In this document: in pieces, positions 55,467-64,000 of the stretch | How the letters are laid out: each line of letters begins with the position of its first letter | How positions within the stretch are numbered: the first letter of the stretch is position 1 | Assembly (NCBI RefSeq): GCF_036370855.1 | Contig: NC_088102.1 | Location: 72,053,601-72,117,600, forward strand | Reading direction: 5' to 3' | Origin: Dromaius novaehollandiae | Lineage: Eukaryota; Chordata; Aves; Casuariiformes; Dromaiidae | Length of the DNA: 64,000 nt | Notes under the pieces: generated by a model | Databases searched by the model: none | The model's input: the letters and a program-made list of their open reading frames with translations, nothing else | Told to the model about the DNA's origin: nothing | Position numbers and translations under genes: made by a program

Positions 55467-56613
55467 TGTGGCGGACAGATGAGTGAACTTTTGCCTTAAA
55501 CATTTCTTGGTACATAAGATGCAAGCAAACCATATCCCCAAACAAGCCACCTGTTCCCAGCGGAAACAGGACTGAGCTGCTGCGACCCCCGAAATGGTCT
55601 CCCTGCGACCACCCAGGACACACCAAGCCTGCGCTGAACCAGGGCACGATCGGGCAGAGACTTTGGGACCTGGACTGCAAATTACTGCTGCTTAACACAA
55701 CTTTTATAAAACTTGCTTAGCCGCACTCCCTAGTTCAGTGAGAAAGGGCCCCAGAGCTGGTGCAGACTGGAAAGATAAGGGAGTTACAAGCAGTTTGCAT
55801 TCCTATGCTTCACACTCTGGGAGGGAGGATGTCAAGGCTTTGAAATAAGGCCTGCTTGGGCGCCAGGACCCTGGGAAACAAAGCCTCCCCTCACTGCTGA
55901 AACAGTGTTAATTAGGGGGGGTCTGGATTATATCCTCCTCGTCAGGACCTTGGAAGATAACACCTACTGTCACTGCTGGGGCAGTGCTAATTGCTGGAAC
56001 AACACCTGTTTGTCAGGGCCCTGAGAAAGAAGGGCAGAACCCGAGGAATCAACACATTTGTCAGCAGAAACCGCAACAGTAAAGATAAGGGAGAAAAGCA
56101 GCCTGCCTGGGAACAACGATGAGACCCAATAGGGAGCAGGAGACCCCAGACCCAAAAATTACTATTGGTCTGAACTACCGCGTGAGGGGTGGGAAACTTA
56201 ATTTGAAAAAGCTATAATTGCCCAGGGATTTCTTTGTTCAGGGTCCCTCTTTGGAGGCACCCAACTCGAGCTGTAACTACTGCACGCGTGTCATTCCAAA
56301 CTTTTCAGCGGGAACCTAGGGTCGGACCCTGCTCGAGTTGTAATTACTGCACGCGCATCGCTAAAATTTACACCCAGGGTGAAGAGGACCAACGGGACGC
56401 CGCTGGATCCACGGGTGGTGATATCTCTTTCTCTCTCCCCCTTTTCTCTCTCTCTCTTTCTCTTTCTCCTCCCCTTCGCCTTCTCCCCCCACCTTTTCTC
56501 CCCACTCTGTGGAAAATAAAGTTAAAAGGTTGTACGCTATTTGACCGGTTTTAGCGTCTTAATCTCGTCTTTGGGATCATAACGAACCCCCCCCCCGATA
56601 TTGGATCGGGACA
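55467..56613 (+). mobile_element. solo LTR of an endogenous retrovirus
   Basis: The 1147-base insert starts TGT and ends ACA, is flanked by the 5-bp direct repeat CAGCC (55462-55466 and 56614-56618), and interrupts a CR1 that is continuous in units A and B. Inside, in LTR order: CCAAT (56126-56130) and inverted CCAAT (56164-56168), a TATAAT-like box near 56213, a pyrimidine tract (about 56425-56505), AATAAA (56515-56520) and a U5-like end. No gag, pol or env is present, so the internal part was lost by LTR-LTR recombination. The family is not recognised. Confidence 0.85.
56265..56356 (+). repeat. 67-bp spaced repeat in the LTR
   Basis: The word CTCGAGYTGTAAYTACTGCA, followed by CGCG, occurs at 56265 and again at 56332. 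It lies in the likely R region. Confidence 0.8.
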
Positions 56614-57856
56614 CAGCCACCACCCTTTACTGCTGCAGCGGGTATTCCTCCCCAGGGGCAGGCCTCTGCACTTCCCTTGATTCAGCTTCATGAGGTTCCC
56701 CTCTGCCCATCTCCCCAGACTGTCGAGCTCCCTCGGAAGGGCAGCACAGCCCTCTGGGCTATCAGCCACTCCTCCTGGTTTTCGATCATCAGCACACTTG
56801 CTGTGGGTGCACTCTGTCCCCTCATCCACGTCACTGAGGAAGAAGATGAACAGTATTGCACCCAGCATGGACCCCTGGCAGACACTGCCAGCTACAGGCT
56901 TGCAACGAGACTTTGTGCTGCTCATCACAATCCTCTGAGCTCTGCCAGACAGCCAGTTTTAAGCCACCTCACTGTCTGCCCATCTAACCCACACTTCCTC
57001 AGCTTGCCTGTGAGGATGTGATGGGAGACAGCGTCCAAAGCCTTGCTCAAGTCAAGGGAGACAACTTGCCCTGCTCTCCCCTCATCTACCCAGCCAGGCG
57101 TCCCATCCTAGAAGGCTCTCACGTTGGTTAAGCATGATTTCCCCCTTTGGGAATCCATGCTCGCTACTCTGGATCACTTTCTTAGCCTCCACATGCTTGC
57201 CAATGGTGTCCAGGATGAGCTGCTCCACCACCTTGGCAGGGATCGAGGTGAGGCTGCCCAGCGTGTATTTCCCTGCACCCTGCTTCTTGCCCTCGTGGAA
57301 GACTGGAGTGGCATTGGCTCTCTTCCAGGCCTCAGGCACCTCTCCTGATCTCCAGCAGCTTCCAAAGAGGACTGAGAGGGGCCTAGCAAGGACCTTGGCC
57401 AGCTCGTCACCACCCCTGGGGGCATGCCATGAGGGTGCATGGACTTGTGGATGTCCAGTTTGCTTCAGTGATCCCTAAGTCCATCCTCCTCCACCGAGGA
57501 AAAGTCATCCTCTCTTGAGGCTTTCTCCCAGCTCTCCAGGGCCTGGGATGTGGGGAGGGCCAGTCTTCATGGGAAAGACTGCAGCAAAGCAGCATTCAGG
57601 ATCTCTGCCTTTTCCGTATGCTTTGTCACCAGGGCCCTTTCCCCGGTCAGCAGTGAGCCCACAACTTCCCTTCTCCTCCTTTGGTTATTGATGGATTTAA
57701 AGAAGCCCTGCTTGCTCTCCTTCACATCCCTCAACACATTAAACTCCAAAGGGGCCTCAGAGTAGGCCTTCTGAGCCCCAGCTCTGCCTACTCGGGCAAC
57801 ATCCCTCTATTCCTCCCATGTTTCCTGAGGCTGGCTCCACACAAGCCCTGCTTCAG

Positions 57857-59075
57857 CTCTTGGCAGTTCTCCTTAAGCATGGTGTCAAACAGATGTCCCC
57901 TGGCATTGCAGTACTCTAAGAGTAGTTCAGGAAACCACAAGTGTAAGCCAGACACATGCAGCCTCAGGCAACAAGCAAGCTAACGCTGCTGTTACTGTGG
58001 CACGGCTGTTTCAACCTCATGAAGAAGGACAAGCGCCACACACCACTGTGCTGCTGGGAGCTGCAGGGATGGGAAAGACAATGACAAGGAGGAAGATCAC
58101 CGTGGAGTGGGCAGGAGCAGTATAAAGATACACGGTTTGACTATGTTTTCTACCTCAACTGGAAAGAAATCAGCCCCACTACAGCAGGGAGTGCAGCACA
58201 CTTGATTTCCAAGCTCTGTCATTGCCCCTGCTTGGACTCTTCCATCTGGGCTGGACCAGAAGTGCCTCTGCATGGAGCCAGCACTTGCACTCGCCCCTCT
58301 GGCCTTCACGGTCTGGGTGGTATTTTTTGACAGGCACAGCCCACATGGAGCCATGAGCCACCTGGGCCCTGCATGGCCAATGCCTTTTGCTCAGACAGCA
58401 AGCAGGCCCTGCGGTGTCCTAGTGGGATGCAAGTACGGAGTTGCACTCTCTGGACTTGTGCACCCCCGAGCTAAAGAGAAACCTGAAACGAGAGCTCAAG
58501 GCCCCTGTGACCTTCTGCCCAAACAAGAGCTGGCACAGAGCCTGGCTTTGATCAGAGTGGTTCAGGTGGGCCCTGTGGGACTCCTGCCACGTGCTTAACC
58601 CTGGCTCCCGTTCCCTGATTCAGAGCTGGAAAGCACTGAAACACAGACATGGTTCACCTGAGCAGACACTGAGACAGAACAACCAAAGTCTCCCCCGTCA
58701 CCTGCACTGCCCTGGGTGCACCATGGCTGCTTGGAGGCCAGTGTGGCAAACCCCGTGAGCTGTGAGGCTTTGGATACCTTCTGCCTCTTTTCCCCAGAAG
58801 CACCAGGGCAGTGAAAGCCATGGGCAGGGAGTGGGCATGGCAGCAAGGCTGTGGCCGTGCAGGCCCCCTGAGGTCAGATGCTGTGGGGCCGGGACAGTGT
58901 GTTGCCATCGAGGTGGACCATGCCGTGTGGTCTCAGGTGGCAGTGAATACCTGGGGTCATTTTAGCAGTTCCTCTCCTTTTCCAGCTTGATTGAAAGATT
59001 GAACACATTGGGATTAAAGGAAGAAACGCAGCAGCAGTTGGCTGCACTCAAGGGAAGAAGGGAATTTTGCTGCTG
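57857..59075 (+). pseudogene. second NLRP relic: NACHT fragment fused to 3' intron and last exon
   Basis: 57857-57920 matches the end of NLRP intron 1. 57925-58215 matches the NACHT exon from about 24497 (with GAAGMGKT still readable) but has frameshifts and stops. At about 58217 the sequence jumps to what is the intron after LRR exon 3 in the intact-order gene (28470 onward). It continues to the last exon (58995-59070, ERLNTLGLKEETQQQLAALK), whose CCAG acceptor is preserved. The FISNA start, most of NACHT and all LRR exons are deleted. It is dead, but useful as an outgroup for the gene at 22.5-29.4 kb. Confidence 0.85.
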
Positions 59076-59685
59076 TCATACCGGTGGGGGAGGACGGTGT
59101 CGTTATGGATGGGGGTGCTTTGAATCTCCACGCTCAGGCACACTAGATGCCTGTTGTGCTGCAGCTGGGAAAAATGTCCCCACCTGGCAGCGGGGCTGTC
59201 TGGGCAGGGAAGGATTCCCACCAGCTGTGAAGCAACTGTGAGCAGGTGCTGGCCACCTTCGTTCCTGCCCTGGCAGAGGGCTCCCGGATGTCGGATGGAG
59301 GGTGCATTCCGAGGCGGAGCGAGGTGCTGGGAATTCCCCTGCCCTTGGGTGAGGGCTGCTGCCACAACTTAGAGGAGGCCCGAGAGACCTGCAAGGCATT
59401 GCTGGGCTGAACTGCTTTGCTGGTACAGCCAGCCACGAGCACAGGTCCCCTTGACCCCCCCAGTCCACCTAGCTACCTACTGCAGATGCTGAAGCAGCCA
59501 CCCTTCCAGGCGTTGTGCGGGAGGGAAACAAGGGGGCAGGGCTGGGGCCATGCCTGATTCACTGGACCTGAAAAGGACAGAGACCAGAAGTGCATCCTCC
59601 TATGTCCCCAGTGACTGCAGGGGGAGAAACAAGCCATACAGGGCGGGGATTGCAAGTGCAGGCTGGACTGAACCATCCTGGGGGC
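59076..59685 (+). other. unit C spacer
   Basis: NLRP 3' flank-like sequence shared with 33240-33760 in unit A; no gene. Confidence 0.5.
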
Positions 59686-59932
59686 TGTCTCCCTCTGCCC
59701 TCCCAGTTCTGCACCAGCACCTGCACTAGCGGGGAGCAGGGCCTGATAGCTCAGCAGTGGCAGTGCCACCTCAGGCCAATGCCGCACAGGGTAAAGAAGC
59801 CCTTTGTGTCAGGAAGGCCTTGAAGTGGCCAGAGCTTTCCAGATCCTTTTGCCTTGGGGTGACGTTTCAGTGCATCTGCACAGGGCCGATAGCGTGGCAC
59901 AACTGACTCTGCCCTCCACCCTGCCTTGTGTT
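59686..59932 (+). repeat. NLRP intron 1 fragment, unit C
   Basis: Counterpart of 33765-34030. Confidence 0.7.
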
Positions 59933-60469
59933 CACAGAAGCACAGAAGCACACAACGGCAGAGATTGGAAGGGACCTCTGGAGATCATCGAGGCCAATGC
60001 CCCTGTCCATGAGGGTCATCTAAAGCCCATCGCCCAGGACCCTATCCAGACGCCTCTGCAATGCCTCCAAAGATGGAGACTCCACAACCTCCCCGGGCAA
60101 CCTGTTCCCGGGCTCTGTCACCCTCACAGGAAAGAAGCTTATCCTGCTGGGCAGACGGAACTTCCTGGGTTTCAGGTTGTGCCCGTTGCCTCTTGTCCTA
60201 TCGCTGGGCACCACTGAAAAGCTCTTGACACCCTCCCTTCAGATATTTATGCCCACTGATAAAGATTCCCCCACAGGCTTCCCTTCTCCACCAAGAACAG
60301 GCCCAGTTCTCTCAGCCTTTCCGCGTGTGACAGATGCTCCCATCTCTTAAGCATCGTAGGAGCCAAATGGGCCTTGACATTCCGAGCCCCATCCTTGCCT
60401 GCTTGGACAACATCCCTCCATTTCTCCCACATTTCCTGAGGCTGGCTCCACACCAGCCCTTCCTCAGCT
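59933..60469 (-). mobile_element. CR1 LINE 3' end, unit C second copy
   Basis: Counterpart of 34031-34566, same insertion site, with scattered differences. Confidence 0.88.
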
Positions 60470-60648
60470 TTTGGCAGTTCTCCTTAACCATGGTGTCAAA
60501 CAAGTGTCACATAGCATTGGTGTGCTGTTAGAGTAGCCCTACTGATGAGGAGCTCCTAAGAAATCGAGCTCCATTTCAAGCTGACTGTGCTTCCTCTTGC
60601 CTTAGAGTACAAACAGAAATACAGAGCACACATGATAAGAGAGTTCTT
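60470..60648 (+). pseudogene. NLRP intron 1 end plus FISNA exon tip, unit C
   Basis: Exon tip from 60606 reads EYKQKYRAHMIREFL, closer to the full NLRP gene than the tips in units A and B. Confidence 0.78.
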
Positions 60649-61900
60649 GCAGGCAGTCTTGATTCTAATGCACTGCTGGACCCTCCTCTCCTGCCTGAGC
60701 CCTTTCCCTAAGCACAGCAGCCTGGGAGACCTCATTGGCAAAGCTCCTCCTCCCTTCCTCCTCCTCTATGTGCCCTTTTTCACTGGAGTTCGGGTCAGCT
60801 TATCCAGGCCATCCTCCTGAGACATCAGCTCATCTCCTGAGCCTCACGACAGACCACTCTTGTGCTCGGCGGAGGCTCTCCTTCATTCCCTGCTTGCTGC
60901 TCTGCCCTCGGGCAGATGCTGGGGAGGTTAAATGTGATGACCACAAAGGCAAGGCCCTGCCAGGGACACCACCCATGCAGAGCAATCTTAACCTGGGGGA
61001 TGTCCCCACTCCTACCCAGAACGTCTCCTTGACCAGCAGGCTCAAGGGAACCAACACCGGTCTCCCATGACCCTCAGATTTGTCCCAGAGCACCTCGGAT
61101 GCTCTGGATTTGCTCCAGGTCTCTGTGGCACTGGCACTGCAAAGAGATACTGATACACAGAAGCCTAGCGTTATCATACTCTGAAATGCAGCTGGCTGAG
61201 CAGAAACAGAAGCAGGTGGTGAGATGCTGGCTGTTCAGCAGGCCCAGCAGGTGCGTGTGCTCTGACACACAGCAGCACTCAGGCTGCTGCTGCTGCTTCC
61301 CCGTGGGGGCTGGTGTGCAGTGGGGGAACCGTCTCCTTCCTACTTCAGCGCTGTATGGGGCGAGCGTGGCTGTGTGGGGGCTCACAGGCTGAAGGGCACA
61401 CACCTGCAGGCAACTGGGCAGCGCCTCCATCTGCCCACAGGCCACTGTGAGGGGCCCAGGCCCTCCTGCCAATGTGCCATGGAGCCTGGGGCTGGGCTTG
61501 ACTTGGTGCCACCCTGGAGCTTTCTAGCCCAGAGCCAGCCCCAGTGCCTGCCCCATGTGGAGGGCTGCAGTGCGGAGGGACCTGGTGCCAGAGGTCAGCC
61601 CCACAGCAGCAAGGAGGCTGCAGCAGATGCTGCCCGCAGCACAGGACAGTCCCTGTCAAGGAAGGGCTCTTGTCATGCTCCCTGGCACAGTGTGACACAC
61701 CCAGACCCATGCGGGATCAGGCATAGGAAGGGCCCGCACACCCTGCACCCGCTGCAGCACCCAGGCAGGGAGCCCTGCTCAGATCATCATCAGGCTCCCC
61801 ACGGGGACAGCCAGGCAGGCACCCACCCACTGGTGGGGAGCGCATGATGCCAGAAGTGGAGCCGAGACGCATATATGGGCATGCACGGGGATGGAGAAGG
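60649..61900 (+). other. 5' flank of SRCR gene copy C
   Basis: Counterpart of 34747-36000, more diverged; no coding exon recognised. Confidence 0.5.
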
Positions 61901-62017
61901 TTATTGGAGGCTGGGGCTCCGTCAGATGGGAGATAACCCTCCTGATAACGTCTCAAAAGGTGCCTAATGCCGTTGATTGGCTGCCCTGGCAGCGGGGCCT
62001 GCGCTTCTGCCTATATA
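61901..62017 (+). promoter_or_regulatory. SRCR gene copy C proximal promoter
   Basis: TATATA 62012-62017, inverted CCAAT 61975-61980, AGATAA 61931-61936 and TGATAA 61943-61948, spaced as in copies A and B. Confidence 0.65.
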
Positions 62018-62102
62018 TTGCCCCCCCCACCACAGCAGTCTCTGGTGGCCCAGGAGGCGAGCGGGTGCTGGGGGCTGCACTGTGGGGCAGGAGGTGTTTG
62101 GG

Positions 62103-62169
62103 ATGGCCACCATCAGCCAGCTCCTTGCCAGCGCACTGGGGCTGCTGCTGTGCGTGCAGCTCTGCAGGG
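62103..62169 (+). CDS. copy C exon 1: signal peptide
   Basis: 22 codons plus one base; donor G|GTGAGT. Only one start Met is available. Confidence 0.83.
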
Positions 62170-63946
62170 GTGAGTGCCTGTGGGCTCCCCGGGGCTGGAG
62201 CTGCCTGCCCTCATGCCGAGAGTGGGAGGCAGCCCTGGGGTTGGGGAGGCCACCGTGGGGCTGGGGTGGCCACCATGGGTCTGTGCGTGACCTGCTGGGA
62301 GGGCTTCCTAGGGACACCAGTGGAGACACCCCACCCAGGCAGCCCTCGGGGACTCGCAGTGCCTGCGCTGCGCTGGGGACAGGGCTTATGCCAGTGGGGC
62401 CAAACACTGAGCACATGTGGCAGGACATGTCCTCTGCTGTGTTCACCTTGCATCGGGTGCCGGACATTCAGGAGAATGTCCTGCAGTGCGCCGAGGCTTT
62501 CCCCCCCAACAGCCATACATCGGGACCCAAAAGCCAGGCCCGCAGTGGGGAGTGGAGGCCATCAGGGCAGGGAACAGCTGTGGGACAGAGTCCCCCAGCC
62601 AGCCTGGTAGGGCAGGCTGTGCCAGGTGCCCGTGGCACCATGCTGGGACTCCATGTCCTCCTTTGTGGTCCCACATGGGCACCCACAGGCACCGGGGAGC
62701 TGCGACTGGTTAACGGAGGCAGCCGCTGCGCCGGTCGGGTGGAGATGAAGCACGAGGGCCAGTGGGGCACCGTGTGCAGCTATGACTTCGACTGGGATGT
62801 CCGTGGGGCCTCCGTGGTCTGCAGGCAGCTGGGATGCGGCACCGTGGCCAGGGCCTCCCCGTACACCCCATTTGGGGCTGGGACTGGCCGGATTTGGCTG
62901 CAACCCTTCTTATGCCGTGGCACTGAGACAGCGCTCCACAACTGCCCCCACTTCGGCTGGGGCCAGCACTACTGTGGCCATGACACAGATGTTGGGGTGA
63001 CGTGCTCAGGTGAGGGTTTGGGTGACCGTACTGTGGTGCAGCCCCTTGGCTGCTCACGGTTGGGAGCTGGCATGGCCATTACCAGGGACTTCCCAATGGG
63101 GACTGCCTGGGCACAGATGGGGTGCAGGAGTGGGCTGCAGTGCACCACACTCATGCCCTGAGGGCACCTCTAATGCAGATGCCGTGGAGCTGAGGCTGGT
63201 GAATGGAGGTGGTCCCTGTGCAGGCAGAGTGGAGGTGAAGCTGCGGGGCCAGTGGGGGACGGTGGCAGATGATGGATGGGACATGGAAGATGCCGAGGTG
63301 GTGTGTCAGCAGCTGGGCTGTGGCTCGGCCAAAAGCACACATGGCTGGACCTACTTTGGGAAAGCATCTGGACCAATTCATCTGGTTCGAGTTGACTGTC
63401 ACGGGGATGAATCTGCCCTCTGGGAATGCACTGTCCAGGGGTGGGGGCCATACACTGGCCCCCATGACTGGGATGTTGGCGTGGTCTGCCAAGGTAAGAG
63501 CTGTGGTGGTCACGGCCCAGGCTTTCTCGCAATTGGGGCCATCTGTGCCAGCACCATGGCTCTGGTGGCAGCCCCTCCACAACCCCCCAGCGTGTCCCAG
63601 GGACCCCCAAGAGATCCCAGACTCTCTCCTCCGGCAGGGTTTGTGCGGCTGGTTGGCGGAGACAGTGCCTGCTTGGGCCGCGTGGAGGTCAGGCAGGGCC
63701 GAGGCTGGGCCACCCTCTGCAAGGCCCACGTGGACCTCAACACCGCCCATGTCATCTGCAAGGAGCTGGGCTGTGGAGCAGCTCTGGCCATCACTGGGGC
63801 GGCACGCTTTGGGGCAGGAGCCGGGCCCATCTGGGACGGGGGCTTTGAGTGTGCAGGCAACGAATCCCTCCTGTCTGCCTGTGCCCGCAGGCTGCCCCAT
63901 GGCCAGGGCTGCACCCACACCAGTGACGCTGCCATCATCTGCTCCC
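62103..63946 (+). CDS. WC1/CD163-like SRCR receptor, copy C (5' part, cut by window end)
   Basis: Exons 62103-62169 (signal peptide MATISQLLASALGLLLCVQL), 62689-63009 (SRCR1), 63179-63493 (SRCR2) and 63638-63946 (SRCR3); the gene runs off the window after the donor C|GTAAGA. All phases match copies A and B. The upstream Met of A and B is lost (the context reads CTGTGGGGCAG), so the second Met is the start. SRCR1 has eight cysteines, with HYCGHDTD for HYCDHNWD. SRCR2 again lacks C2 and C7 (WGTVADDGWDMED). SRCR3 has eight cysteines with RGWATLCKAH. Copy C is more diverged from A and B than they are from each other. Both intron 1 (519 nt) and the SRCR2-SRCR3 intron (144 nt) are stop-free and multiples of three. 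Confidence 0.85.
62689..63009 (+). CDS. copy C exon 2: SRCR domain 1
   Basis: 107 codons, eight cysteines. Confidence 0.92.
63179..63493 (+). CDS. copy C exon 3: SRCR domain 2 (six cysteines)
   Basis: 105 codons; C2 replaced by Ala, C7 absent. Confidence 0.92.
63638..63946 (+). CDS. copy C exon 4: SRCR domain 3
   Basis: 103 codons, eight cysteines; followed by a donor and only 54 more bases of window. Confidence 0.92.
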
Positions 63947-64000
63947 GTAAGAGAGCAAGGCATGGGACAGAGGCTGCAGCGGGAGGCGGGGGAGACAGAC

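Larger units (their letters stand above)
55018..57750 (-). mobile_element. CR1 LINE, unit C, split by an LTR
   Basis: The CR1 parts are 55018-55466 and 56614-57750. This copy keeps reverse-transcriptase sequence lost in units A and B: a segment near 56690-56815 and one near 57135-57270 (KVVEQLILDTIGKHVEAKK). Stops and frameshifts make it inactive. Its state is closest to the ancestral insertion. Confidence 0.87.
55018..64000 (+). repeat. segmental tandem duplication, unit C (cut by window end)
   Basis: Third copy of the unit, the most diverged. It has an extra solo LTR and an NLRP relic that A and B lack, and shares the CR1s, FISNA tip, promoter and SRCR gene. Confidence 0.85.

Noticed and set aside
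61977-63161. 394-codon open frame as a single exon of copy C
   Set aside because: It joins signal peptide, intron 1 and SRCR1, but the same donor and acceptor as in copies A and B are intact, so the spliced model is preferred. Kept only as a possible retention event.
1-64000. CRISPR arrays, bacterial operons, tRNA or rRNA genes
   Set aside because: No regularly spaced direct repeats of CRISPR type, no ribosome-binding sites or operon spacing, and no tRNA cloverleaf or rRNA sequence noticed; the DNA is clearly vertebrate nuclear.

Overview
The window reads as vertebrate nuclear DNA, most probably from a sauropsid (bird, crocodilian or turtle). Genes are split into phase-1 or phase-2 exons with GT..AG introns. 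Several CR1 LINEs lie in minus orientation, with the typical ...GGTTGGAAGGGACCTCTGGAGATCATC... 3' end. One old MIR-type SINE and endogenous-retrovirus remains are present. I cannot name the species from sequence alone. Bacterial-style ORF calling is misleading here: most long ORFs are stop-poor, GC-rich shadows running through introns or antisense to exons.

Layout. 1-22.4 kb is largely non-coding. It holds a MIR SINE (5.64-5.85 kb), a CpG island with candidate minus-strand first-exon donors (about 11.4-11.9 kb), an AT-rich stretch with a decayed minus-strand retroviral gag-protease-RNase H remnant (about 17.3-19.1 kb) and a second GC-rich patch (about 19.7-20.5 kb). From 22.46 to 29.40 kb lies a plus-strand NLRP-family inflammasome-sensor gene: a PYD exon, a 1.7 kb FISNA-NACHT exon, three LRR exons of 171-174 nt and a C-terminal exon. 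It carries one in-frame TAG in the NACHT exon and has lost the AG acceptor of two 3' exons, so it is probably a pseudogene or a truncated (386 aa) form.

From about 31.6 kb to the end the window is a tandem triplication (units A, B, C; about 11.84 kb, 11.58 kb, and more than 9 kb cut by the window edge). Each unit contains a CR1 LINE, scraps of NLRP intron 1 plus the first bases of the FISNA exon, a second CR1, a TATA-box promoter, and a gene for a type I membrane receptor with scavenger-receptor cysteine-rich (SRCR) domains. Copies A and B are complete: 13 coding exons, 983 codons, signal peptide, seven SRCR domains, one transmembrane segment, and a cytoplasmic tail with YEEL, YTLT, YDDA and YDDV motifs. 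That tail and the multi-SRCR layout place them in the WC1/CD163-like family of leukocyte receptors. Copy C is cut by the window edge after its third SRCR domain. Unit C also carries a solo LTR with a 5-bp target duplication inside its CR1, and a deleted second NLRP relic.

Functionally, the region pairs an intracellular innate sensor family (NLRP) with a cell-surface pattern-recognition or co-receptor family (SRCR). Their duplicated pieces are interleaved, which indicates that an ancestral NLRP-SRCR cassette was copied repeatedly. The NLRP parts decayed while the SRCR genes kept intact reading frames and splice sites.
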